Assembly: GCA_030435675.1 (NCBI GenBank)
Contig: CM059625.1
Location: 4,340,001 to 4,404,000, forward strand
Length of the DNA stretch: 64,000 nt
From: Steinernema hermaphroditum
Taxonomy: Eukaryota; Nematoda; Chromadorea; Rhabditida; Steinernematidae
Direction: 5' to 3'
A program made the translations under genes and the position numbers. Under the pieces are notes generated by a model that was not told where the DNA came from, searched no databases, and was given only the letters and a program-made list of their open reading frames with translations. Positions 10,384 to 21,658 of the stretch are shown in pieces. Within the stretch, counting starts at the first letter, position 1, and each line of letters starts with the position of its first letter.

Positions 10384-11848
10384 TGGCCTTCTAACGCGCT
10401 AGACTAGAAGAAAATGTGGCCTGTTTGCATGCGCCATTATTAAAAGTGCCTTGATGATTAAATCAGGCGAATATCGAAAAACCGCACTTAGACAAATTAG
10501 CGACATGGAAGTTGGTTCCTCTATGGATCTCGGACATATATGATATAAGATTCCTTATAGAAATAAGTATGCAAACACATCCCATAGAGCTGGTTAGTAC
10601 TGCGCAAAGTTGCGTCGATAAAAATAATTTGATTTGCCCCATTCAGACACAAAAATCAGGGGACGATCTTTCCCATATTAGCTCTAATTACATATCTTTC
10701 GCTCTGTTTGAATCATTAAACCCCTGCAAAAAAAAAGTTCGAAGAATCCAGCAGACCCTCAGGAAGTGGACTTGCACTTGTGAAACATTCAGACGTTTGT
10801 TCTTTGTTTAATGACTTGAGTCAATTTGCTCGCAAAGGTGTGCTGAAAGGCCAGGAAAGACGCCTTGCAAAAGGGCAAGCCGTTTCCAAGTCTGTTTTCC
10901 GCGAATGTGAACACTTTGCACTTCAGACACTTCTTGGCGGCGCCTATGTGCCAATAATCGCAACATTGCATCGGAGCACAACTCGACTTGTGTCTTGTTT
11001 CCTCATTAACAAGTGCGTTGCGCCTGCCTCGGCATGTGGATGCGGGGCGAAGGCGACGACGGCTCGCACGTTCGCTGCGCTGATGTGTCGCCAAAGCGGA
11101 TGCCACTCTTGGCGTTGTCATGAGAACTTAGGAAGCGACAAACTGTGAAAAGAGCAATGGCGAGCGCATCGTCGCCCTTTCAATCGCACCTGGCGCCGAA
11201 ACTCATCTGCACGTGGTGAAGACGGAGCGGAGACTCATCCAAGAGATGCCACCAACGTCAGACAGTGTGGACACGATGAGGAAGTGGCGAAAGGGTCTGA
11301 CCAGGCGGCGGGTGGTATTTGCATCAAAGGACACACTTTTTATCGCGTAAAAACCGGGAGGACAGCGCCGGAACGACAGAATGAGCAACACGAGTTCAAT
11401 AAGTAATACGCCGGTCGATAGAGGAGGCACGTGCAAATTAGCAAATGAAACAACAAACGCGTCTTTCCCATGAGACTAGTTTGTTCGCTTCAATTCGTCG
11501 GTGAGGCGCTTTCCTGCGATCGGTATGCGTAGTGGTAATGATACTCCAACAAAATCTGCAACAGTTGAACCTACACAGATGATATGAGGCTTAATTGGCT
11601 CTACTGGAAAACAATAAGCACAGTATGTTATGAGCAAGTCATTGAGGACATTCTAATCTAAAATTGAATCACATTGGGATGGGGCCTGGCTACCAGAAAT
11701 GCATTTATTTATCGAACAAAATGAAACAACCATTAGCAACACTTATTGCTTCACCGATAGACTACAAACCACTTACAGTAACAATTCGACTACACGAGGA
11801 TAGGGAGGCATGCACAACAGATGGACATAACGATCAGAAACGCGCTTG
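10384..11848. other. No firm gene
   Basis: Overlapping opposite-strand frames at 10780-11148 (plus, 122 codons) and 10789-11121 (minus, 110 codons) cannot both be real, and neither has splice or trans-splice context. A minus frame at 11203-11436 has a hydrophobic N-terminal stretch (GVLLIELVLLILSF) that could be a signal peptide, but it lacks other support. The minus-strand AATAAA at about 11704 probably belongs to the gene that ends at 11849. Confidence 0.35.
11203..11436 (-). CDS. Doubtful 77-aa open frame with a signal-peptide-like start
   Basis: The frame starts MHVPPLSTG and continues with a hydrophobic run, then a neutral to basic segment ending TTCR. Without a trans-splice acceptor, an intron or similarity to anything known, this is only a candidate small secreted protein. 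Confidence 0.2.
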   Translation of the reverse strand: MHVPPLSTGVLLIELVLLILSFRRCPPGFYAIKSVSFDANTTRRLVRPFRHFLIVSTLSDVGGISWMSLRSVFTTCR

Positions 11849-12529
11849 TTAGTTCTTGAGCTTCAAGGTCTTCTCGAGCTGGCAAATCTCTTCGAACTCT
11901 TTAAACTTGTTCAAAAGGAGAAAAAGCGCCTTCAGAAACATGAGGCTGCTAGCAAGGCGGACGGCATCGTCGGACCAGTTAGAAGTGGGCTCATCTAAAT
12001 GAAGTAACATAAGAACCGTCAGTTGCTAGAAGATGAGGGCCTGATATTACGCCATGAACATACATTCGCAATCATCCTCTTGAATTGGCACGAACTCGAA
12101 GATTTGGGGAGAGCCACGAGAATGTCCCGGAGAGCTGAAGGCGCTGGTATCACCATGATGGATGTATCGTCTCTTATGGCTTCCATCCTCGCAGGTGCAA
12201 GGTGCAGTGCATTTCGGACTGGACGAGCCTTGATTTCCAAACATAACAGGAACTCCGTACACGGGTGTCGGTCTGACAAGTGGCGGAGCAACAGAAGGAC
12301 TATGTACGGTACGCCGTTCACGTCCCGTCGGAGCAAAAATGCTCTCTCCGGCCGTACCACGCAAGCCCATAAGACGCGGAAACATCATTTGCATCGGAGC
12401 CAAGTAGTAGTCGGGCGGAATGATCAAGACGTCCTGAGGACGACGGCGCTTACGGTTCGGCTTCCCATTCGCACCGGCGTTATCCTTGTTGAACAGATTA
12501 TTATCACGAGGATAGCGGCCACCGTCCAT
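11849..12529 (-). CDS. Unrecognised 203-aa Pro-rich protein
   Basis: Two exons: 12529..12064 and 11994..11849, with a 69-nt phase 1 intron (GTATGT donor, TTCATTTAG acceptor). A GTG just upstream would be in frame, but the ATG at 12529 is the natural start. The N-terminus carries a basic cluster (KPNRKRRRPQ), a possible nuclear localisation signal, followed by a hydrophobic Met/Tyr/Pro stretch (VLIIPPDYYLAPMQMMFPRL). The middle is disordered and Ser/Pro-rich, with three closely spaced cysteines (KCTAPCTC). The last exon encodes an amphipathic helix (LMFLKALFLLLNKFKEFEE) ending in a Lys-rich tail. The opposite strand is also open for 182 codons here, but it lacks splice signals and is a shadow. 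No family recognised. Confidence 0.7.
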
Positions 12530-12599
12530 CACTTTTTTTTCACTCTACAGCTAGAAAGGTTAAAGCGGTGAAAGCGAGAGTTCCACGCAAGTTCAAAGA

Positions 12600-15500
12600 A
12601 CACGTCGCGTAAAGGCGCAAAGAAGAGACGCGCAGCCGGCGCTCCGTCTCACAGTCTCGAGGTCAGCACGCGGCGGTTTCCACACCCGCATCGTGCCGCC
12701 AAACGACGCCGGCCCGCCTGCTTCCGCACGCCTTCTAAAGAGCACTGAGTGCATTGTGCGCGAAAGGGCGGTCAACGGCACAAGTTGGCTCAGAATCGCA
12801 CGTATTGCAACAAGGGTAGATACAATAAGCAGGTGCCGTTAATACCATTAACATCATAGCCTTCAGAACACAGCTGCCCGAACCTTTACCTTTCATTTGA
12901 TGTCATAATTCAACTTATTCAGGAAGGTATACAGTAATCCACTTCAGCTGTACCGTGCAGTCAGGAAAGAACAAAGTCACGAACGTTTTGACGTTTAAAA
13001 GGGAACATCGAGGACGGCAGACGCGGAGAGTGCGATTGAACATGTTAAAACCTAATTGCGGCTGCCACTGGAAGTTAACTAAAAAACTCAAGTTGCACTT
13101 ATTCAATCCGACTTCCATCATCCATAGTGTTGCACTTCTACATTCACACCGTTGCGAGCATTTTGTGCAAACCGAATGAAGTCGGAAGTTCAAATGCATC
13201 AGCGCTGCACTTACCTTTAAAGCGTTCTCCAGAAGAGGTAATTTTTTGTACTCTATCTCTATTTTTGTACTCTATCTATTAATTCGAAACGCGTTGAGCT
13301 GTTTGCTTGAATGTAGCGTGGCAATTAGGCAACTCTGTGGCCGGCGCACTTACGCTGAACTTTGCGCAGACGCGCTCATTCGAGGCAATTAATTTCCAGC
13401 GACGAAATTAGAAAATGAAAAGAATTGTTCAAAAATTGGGTGGCCACTGATTAATTGAACTCTTATAACGCAGGTGAACGACGCGCAACGGAAGGACCTA
13501 AGTACATTCTTGCGCTTTGTAGCGTTTGTAAAAAATCTGTGTGTCCTGCGCAAATTTGTGCCGGAAGTGGACTCGCCACTTTATCTCCTTTCCCAGGAGA
13601 AATTCTATGCGTGAGAAGAGACTATTTTTGGATGTTCACGATGAACGCTCTAAAACGTGTTAATGACAATTGGCGAATAGAGTCTACATTTTGTAGGTAT
13701 ATCGCGCTACCGTATGCAAGCACTGAACGACGGGCCGGCAATTTGATAAAATAGCGACACCGGACCGAAACGAAGTGAAAAAACCTCTAATCTTATCCTC
13801 TTTTCGTGTCTGCCGCCATTTAATTAAAATAGAAAGCCATGGGGTTACTGTATATCCTACCATGTTTTTGTCTATAAATATATTTTAAAGTCCCCAGACA
13901 TATATTGAAGAGGCTTCAAAGAATACGGTAAAGCTAAGGACTCTATCTAGAAGACCTCCTTTTAAGTGTACCATATCGATTAATCTACCGTAGTCGAAAG
14001 GGCTTGAGACTGTATCGTTACAGACGGCTAACGTATGGGGATAAGGAGATGTGAATTGGAATTGTAGAAGGCAGGGATGTCGAAATATCCCTGTGATTTG
14101 AGACCCTATTAATCTATCGGCCCTTAAGTATCGCACCGACCGTACAGAAACGGCACTTGTCTCCACCCCTTGGAAAGGGCACGCCCCAAACCCCTCGGTT
14201 CAGAGAACATCTTGCAGAAAAAAGCGAACGCACATTCACGTGTCTGGAAGTAAGAATGAAGTACACGCCTCCTTAAACAGCGAGCACAGCTAGGAACAAC
14301 AGTTACGAAGAGTTCGATTCTCAAGGAAGAGCCTCTGAAAACAGAATTACTCACAGCGAGAACATACTAGACATCATTTCATTCAATTTGCATGCATATA
14401 AATAATTGAAAGAATGGCTAATTTCGGAGAAGACACCTTTAAAGTGGAAAATCAATTTGGTTTCGCGCGTGCACCTGTGCCTTATCAACGTTGTCCTTGG
14501 TTCTTGGCCCGAAAAAGGGCAAGCTATTTAAAGGTTTCATGGAACATCGCGCGCTACATTTGTGGGAACGGATCGCTTCAGTAGAATCGAAGCTGGAAGT
14601 AGCCGTACTTGTCCTTTCGATTCGTGTACGGTCCACTTGCGTTCTGAACACCTGCAGGGAACAGTGGTCGAGCATAACCGAATCGTTTACGGTAAGAGGA
14701 AATCCGAAAATTAGCTAACTGCCTTTCACGTCATAAAGTACTACGGTGGTGGCAAAAAGGACATCTCTTGTTATTCTATTCACAAGGCTAGCGCATTATT
14801 GAGAGCTTTCCTTTTTAGTAATTTAAAACACTGACGGAAAACAGGAAGCTGTGCTCTTGTAGCCTTAAAGGTGCTATGCGAAGAACTGGTGTACAATGAT
14901 CTCTTAAGCGGTTAAATATGAGAAATCTTTCTGTTTCCGTAATTGGATTTCGAACTATAAGAAACGAGCACACGGCTTTCGTGATGAAATCTAGGTTTTG
15001 TGTTCGAAAGAGAAAGCATATGACAGCAAATCATATCATATAATAAGCTGCCAAACCAGCGAATCACCAAACTCTCCATGTTCCGCTTTGAAAGTTTGGA
15101 TTATTATGTTGCATGCGTCCACCATTATACGTCACCAGACGACGTGTACGTCCGCAACCCTCAACCGCCCTTCACTGTTCTTCGAGAGCCTCTTTAAACA
15201 AATACTTCGGTCGCTTTCCACAAATGCTCTTTCATCCCTGGCTACCGTAGTCTATGAACATCAACATCTATCATCCAACACTTTTTGTGCTTTGGATTAA
15301 CAGAGTGAGCACTGTGTGCGTCGACGCTTATTTCTTAAGGGCGAAAAATAGCCGCGAAGAAATGAAATTACCGTAGTCGACAGCTTTTTCCGATTATATG
15401 CAGAGGCCAAAGAATGCCCCGGAAGTGAAAGACGAATCATTTTCCGGAATCCTCAGACTGCTGCATTAAACTCAAATTCACTAATGGATTATTGCCCTTT

Positions 15501-17540
15501 TTCGTAGTCTTGCACCCTTAACGTCCTTTTTTCGCACTTCACTGCAAGGACTTTTGTCTTGTCCCAGACAGACGAGGCGCTCGTGCCAACTACCGTAGTC
15601 CATCAGTTTCGCGGCGTCATATACTGCACGTTTTAGACCGTCTTGAACCCCTAGAGATGCACGTTTTTGGACACGACAGTGGCTCAGTGGCGCTAAGTTA
15701 CACTGGGATCAAAAAACAACCGACGAAACCAGCGTTCATTATCAACCTTGAAGTACTATGACGGTGTACTACTGTAATCAAGCGGAGTTACGACAACACT
15801 GCATATATTTACAGTAAGATTACCGTGAGAAAATTGTCGGCACGCCATTAGCGAAGACGCAGCAGCCTTCATACGCGGTGATTACTGTACTGAAGAAACT
15901 AAACACATCAACCAATATTGGATCTTTTCGACAAAAACATATGTGAAGAAATTTGTGAAGGAATTCTGGTCCTGTTCCTAAGCTTTTGGCATAGCAGGAT
16001 GCCATTTGAGGTCTACCTTTGAAGTGTGTCCCATTTCAACGTTTCAATCACCGGCCTACATAGTTGATATAAAAATCAAAAAGAACTGTACAAGCAGCAT
16101 TTTCGAATTGTTTCTATTAATGTGAAACAGGCGCTGAAACCATAATAAAATGAAACATTACGGTAACGGTAACAATATATACGGTTACGGTAACGATAAT
16201 TGCACTTTTTCACAAAGAACTCGAATGGACCGTTTTGCCAACCAAGCAGTTTCATTTATCATACCTAATGCAGCTAGCGATTTCACTTCGAACGTATCCA
16301 TACCTCTCTGACAAAAGGCTTACCAACAATATTGCACTTTTCCACAAAGCTAAGGTGCCATTTGAAACACACTTGACAAAAATACAAACGAAAATCACCA
16401 AATGCTTGGGCGTGCGCCTCAAAAAGCCAAACACATGGTCCGTTTTTCCACCACACTTTACAGAGTCGAGCGTTTTTGAAAGAAATTTTTAGACGAAAAC
16501 GAAGACGCTGCTATGGAAACACAAACGACCAATCTTGGATTATGTAAATCTGCTTATTTGGCACCCACGATATCGTTTGTGAAGTCTTTATCTAAATTAG
16601 CAATCAGCAAAGTGTGTTCAAGGGTGTACTTATCATGCGCTATTAGTACGCTTGAACTTTGAAAGTTGTGCTTTTGCTCGCAGACCTAAATTACGCACTT
16701 AGACGCTAATTGCATTGAGAAAGTGTCTGCTGACGGATTGAGCGTTCTCTGAACTTTTGGTTGCATGAAACGGACCAAAAGCAAGAAGACTGAATAAATA
16801 CCAACCGACCATAAGAATATAATGCTACAAAAATTGATGACCCGGCCAAGCTGACTAAAAGAATGGCGTCCTCCCGTGAAGAGGCCTCTCGGAAGACCAC
16901 GAACCCGATGGAGTGACGACTTCTCGAAGAAACATTTATAAGAAAAATAAAAAATGACCAGCTTTAACGTCAAAAAAGATCAATGAGAAATCACTTTAAC
17001 GTAGATATAAGATCACATAAATATGGTGCTCCAAACAACAGTTATGGCCTGTGAAGGGGCAAACGTATTACGAAAGTGGCGGTCGTGAAGAGCTCGACAG
17101 TCACATTCCCATGTTTTTAGGCACCACCCTTCGCCGCATTTCGTTCTCACAAACAAAGTTATTACTTATTTTGACAAGATCAAGCCCTTAGATTACACGA
17201 CAATTCGAAATAACTAAGAATGTCTGCAACAAAGTAATGATGCAGTATATCCGAATAGTACGGAGGTATAATATTTTACAGCATGTTTGCTTAAATACTT
17301 TTCGGAGAAAGGAGCACTTCTGTCAAGCCAATGCGGGACAATACAGACAGCGAAGACTATCCGAGCACTGTTTCTTGGCGCTTGAGGGTTGCCATATGGG
17401 ACTAAACCCTCGTAACATCTTTGCGGACGATTTAAACTCGATAGAGTGACAGTGAATCGGGCAAAGGAGCAAGGCACACAGGTATAAAAAGACCAGCAGC
17501 TACTAATACAACTCCTGCGCCACTCCTCAGCTGCTATTAA
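12600..17540. other. Long non-coding stretch with TACCGTA motifs
   Basis: No open frame has convincing splice or start context. Weak frames at 12915-13199, 13455-13754, 14491-14718 and 14998-15300 are unsupported. The stretch is notable for repeated TACCGTA or TACGGTA heptamers (near 13711, 13923, 13987, 14694, 15246, 15372 and 15593) and, at 16158-16200, a run of GGTAAC/GGTTAC units around ATATATACG forming an imperfect palindrome. Confidence 0.4.
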
Positions 17541-17605
17541 TTGGCTGATTGGCAGTGCGTTTACTTATCAAGCCGGGGGTCGCGGGTTCGACCCCCCAAG
17601 TGTTT
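17541..17605 (+). repeat. tRNA-like sequence, degenerate
   Basis: An A-box-like TGGCTGATTGGC is followed about 40 nt later by a strong T-arm/B-box GGGTTCGACCCCCC. The anticodon region does not fold cleanly, so this is probably a tRNA pseudogene or the head of a SINE-like repeat. Confidence 0.5.
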
Positions 17606-18229
17606 GAAGATTTTCGATAATCGTGAATTTTCGAATATTGAATCGAATCAAATCTTCGATATTTGTAAAATCTCAAATTATTTGATTCGACACCCTACTC
17701 TCACTTTTTGAGAAAGAAAAACGTGCTTTCATCCATTTGATGTGCATTATCTCCACATTTGTCTGCATTTGGACATTTCAAGACTTTCTTTCAGACCCCC
17801 CAACATCTGCTTCGTTGTTCTTCCCCCGCCCAAGTTAGTCTTTATTATGCTCTGCACTGTTGTTCGCTTCAGATTTTATTGACAGAATCGACACACAAGT
17901 GATAAAATTCCAGCTTTCCGCAATTTCAAGGCCATTATAGTTGCATGCAACATAAAGTCATGGTTGCACTTATTGTCTTTAGTGTACATGTAGGAAGAGA
18001 AAGAGAAGAAAACAAAAGGTGAATGGAGACCAGCTAAAAACCAGGAGCATCGACGATAGTAAAAACAGAAGGAATAGCAAAGGAAAATGAACCAGTGATG
18101 AGAAGCGTAAGCGGACTAAACAACGTATGCCAAATGCACCATACAATCTTCGGAATTACATAAATAACGAAAATACATTGTGAGAGCGATATGAGTTTTA
18201 CTTCGATTTTGAAGAAATTACACGAAATC
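17606..18229. other. 3' flank of the deg-3-like gene
   Basis: A minus-strand AATAAA lies near 17877-17882, about 350 nt past the stop at 18230, and could mark the 3' end of that transcript. No open frame of note. Confidence 0.4.
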
Positions 18230-20842
18230 TCAAAACAGTGAAGCGTTCGCGTTAGGCGGATCCGTAGGTGCAGGTGCTGGCGTCTTGGTCAGTTCTTCCC
18301 GCGCTATTTTGTCGTAGTAGTGCTGGGCCATGTGCCCTGTGACCATCATTCCCAGGGTGACCACAATGACAGCCGCGCTGAACATGATCAGCAGGATTCG
18401 ATCGAGGATAGTGGCGATGAATTCCCATTCCAGAGAGCACTGCCGCTTGCGCTTCATGGCCAACATCTCGGCGGACATGCCTGTCTTTTGCGATGAGTCG
18501 TCCTTGGTACTGCCTAAATTAAAGGATTTCAATTAAGAACTGAGACAATGTTAAGCTAAACAGACCTCTATCGCCAAGACCGACGAGCATCATCGCATTG
18601 TCCCACATGGAAATCTTGGATGGCCTCCGTGATTTACCCGAGTCCGGACTGCTCGGAGACGTCGGCGTACTAATGTCGATCATCGGCAGACTGCCCTTCT
18701 CCTCAAGTTGAGGAGGACGCTTCGCTGACGCCCTCTGGCTCGCCCTCAGCCACACCGATTTCTTCGAAGGCCTCTTTGGATGAAGCAAGTCCAATTCGAC
18801 CGTCGGGGCGATAAGCATTTCGCCGATGTCCTTCTGCTCTTCTCTGGTGCAGGAGTTTCGCTTGTCAGAAGCTATGGATCTCTGAATCGTACAAAAACTG
18901 TGGTGCCCCACATAAATGAAACGTACCTTTCGAGCAGCTCCATTGGTCTCAACCTGTTGGCTAGTCCTAACGCCTTTCTTTTTCCTGATCCAGCAGTCAT
19001 AAGGGTGATCCTAAACGGTTACATAATCCATATGATTAGGTTACTCGACATACATCAAGTTCCTCCCAAATTTTGAGTAATTGGGGCGGCACAGAGAGGC
19101 ACGCCCACTTGATAAACATCACGAAAAACAGGTGTCTTATCATCAGTGGTGGAAGACGACCGTACTGTCGACGACCTTGAATGCTCAGAACGATGCTGGT
19201 TAGGAAGGTTCCGATGGACACGATGATGATAATCGACAGGTAGAACCATGCTGAAAGCGTTCCGTTATTGAGAACGTGCTAGAAATACTTTCTAGAAAGT
19301 GGACAACCTATGCATCTGACACATTATAGTCACGAAGGGTCTTGACGCGATCATCCAGCGGCAAGAGGGCTGTTGGTTTACACTACATATGGCGGCAAAA
19401 CAGAGGATGCGAAGGGGAAAAGGGAACAAAGGGATTGCTTACCAATCAGCGGCACGAACTCAGACGTCGTCGGCATCTGATCGGACACCATAAGCATGAG
19501 GATAGACATGGCAAGCAGGGTGGTGATGCCGAGGTTGATTTTCTCCGTTCGGTCATCACTCGTCGAGGCAGGCGTGAAGAAGCCGGTGATAGCAACAATA
19601 GTGATTATGGAGGTGGGAATGATTAGGTTGACTACATAGTACAGCGGTTTGCGTCGAATGACGATGGACGCCTCGAGAATTACCCACGGTTCCGGACAGC
19701 AAGCGTATTTGTACTAAAAGAATCGAACACCACACGTCAATTATGCTCACGCCTGAATTGCACGCCTGTTTACCTCGTGCCGATAAACTCGAAAGGAAAT
19801 AACGTCCCACTCCTCGTTCGGGATGTACGACTGCAAATTGACCTCTTCGTCGCCGTAATAGTCGAGCGCCGACTTTGAGTTCGTCCACGAACTAATCGTC
19901 AACGTGCAGTTCTAAAGAGAATTGCTTCAATATACACATTCATTCAATGAGACGATTAAGTTACCTGCTGATCGTATGGGAAATAGCGGATGTTCAGCCG
20001 GCAGGTGATGGTGTATATGGCGGGATAGAGAAATGACATGTCCGCTCCCTTTTTTCCTTGCCAATATCTTGTGTCAGCCCTGACGTTCATGTATCTTTCT
20101 GTTTCATCACGCGACATGACCACACTGGAAATAACTGCTATTAAAGACTGATCCGCTTTTTCTTATTCTTCTCCAGTTTTCAACTAGTTTTAAGGATGAC
20201 TTCAACGACAGACTTTCGTAGTACACAATTCACAAGATGTAGAACAAGCAGCTAGGTTTTATTCTTAATCTGTCAAGGGGCGCATTACAAGAGGAAGAGA
20301 CATACCTATTGTAGAGATAGGTGTCCGGTATCCACACAACGCTATGCGGCAGAATGGTCGTGTTTATCATGTTGTAGTCATGAGGATCCCAATCTAGCAT
20401 CTCGTCTACCCATTTCTGAAAATATTTTCTTTCCTACCGACGCGTAACTTAAGCTAAACCTGAATCATCCAGACGTTCATCTTGATGTTCTGTGACGGTT
20501 CGTTCTAAAAGCCGTGTTTATAAAGCTGAATCTTGATTTTTCAGCGACTCACCACTTCGATGATCTGATACAAACTCATGCTGATATGTATTTTCAACGA
20601 TGTCGAATGGTTTTTCATCGGTCGGACCCGTGTATCGTACCGATCCGGATTTAGAATATCTTTCGTGAGCCGAACAAGAGGCACCTGTGTCGGTGAGACG
20701 ATAAACGTGTCGTCGCTCGTAAAATCTGAATCTGCCCAATAGGATATAAATTGAAACCACAAAGCTTACTTGAATCAAACCCGTAAATGATCAGTGGCAC
20801 CGTGAGGAGGAGAAGAAGAAAGAAATGCCGTATCAGGTACAT
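18230..20842 (-). CDS. Nicotinic acetylcholine receptor alpha-type subunit, DEG-3 group
   Basis: Subunit of a pentameric ligand-gated cation channel of the plasma membrane. Eleven exons join without a phase error: 20842..20770, 20725..20553, 20504..20460, 20415..20306, 20124..19965, 19911..19774, 19713..19443, 19250..19054, 19010..18927, 18881..18566, 18513..18230; 616 aa. Signal peptide about 1-20 (FFLLLLLTVPLIIYG). Cys-loop C175 and C189, exactly 13 residues apart (RLNIRYFPYDQQN between). Loop C has vicinal cysteines (YACCPEP, about 236-242), which makes it alpha-type. M1 contains YYVVNLIIPTSIITIVAI; M2 contains INLGITTLLAMSILMLMVS; M3 lies in exon 8 and M4 in the last exon (ATILDRILLIMFSAAVIVV). 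The DRTEKINLG and SDQMPTTSEFVPLI context around M2 is that of the DEG-3 group. The ATG follows a TTGACAG acceptor by four bases, and the gene lies just downstream of a des-2-like gene on the same strand, as in the C. elegans operon. Orthology to deg-3 itself is inferred from sequence and position. Confidence 0.92.
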
Positions 20843-21658
20843 CGTGCTGTCAACGTGCACGCCTTGGTCAGGTGAACCGACGCACAAACAACTCGTTGGG
20901 CCCGGTCGCAGTGGGCAAAAACATTAACTAAACACAAATTGAACGGAGTAGTGACAGGGTGGGCCAAAAAGGCCCCAAAGAAGCAAATATATCATAAAGG
21001 TGCGCGCAATCGTCGCTGGACGACGCGGCAACCTTGATCGATTCGAAACGGCACGAACACCGATGGACGATTTTATTGCACAAATACACTAAAATCAGGG
21101 GAGAAACATTCAGATATGCGCGACATTTGATGGGTGTGTGGAGGGTCAAAAAACGTTTTGAACAAAACGGGACGGCGTTTGTTTTCGCGACACAACACTA
21201 AGCACATATGTGATAAGACACATTTAGGATGAACCCTCTTGAAAATTACCGAAACATCTAGGAGAATAAAGTGAGACAAATGATGGTTAGCACAGAGCGC
21301 GCGACGAGTACACTTTTTGGGAGGCGAAGTGAGCAAGCAGCACCTGGAACCGGCGGCACATGTCAACATACGCATGTCACATCCAAAATTCATCATATGA
21401 CAATCAGGGCGACGTTTGTCGCGTGAACGACCAAGACATAATACAATCGCAAAATTAATAATAAATGCATGGGCGAGATTTTGGCATAAGAAAAGAGGCA
21501 AAGAACGGGGAGCGAAATGCAACATTGTGAATAGGTAAGTGCGGACAAGTTGCGAATTTGCCGCGTCGGCCATTTGCACTCCGGAACGAAAACAGTTGGG
21601 TAGGCGGAGGAGGAAGGGAATAAAATACACAGGTCCGGGTCCAGCGCTTTGCGACATA
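20843..21658 (-). other. Intercistronic region of the putative des-2/deg-3 operon
   Basis: After the des-2-like stop (21659) the minus strand carries AATAAA at 21072-21077; the deg-3-like ATG follows about 230 nt later, with a possible trans-splice acceptor TTGACAG ending at 20847. Short spacing of poly(A) signal to downstream acceptor is the layout of nematode operons with SL2-type trans-splicing. A 194-codon open frame begins one base after the des-2-like stop and runs to the poly(A) signal (see findings). Confidence 0.6.

Noticed and set aside
10780..11148. Overlapping plus and minus open frames of 110-122 codons
   Set aside because: They overlap on opposite strands, have no splice support, and neither resembles a known protein.
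12023..12571. 182-codon plus-strand open frame
   Set aside because: It is antisense to the well-supported two-exon minus gene (11849-12529) and has no splice or start context.
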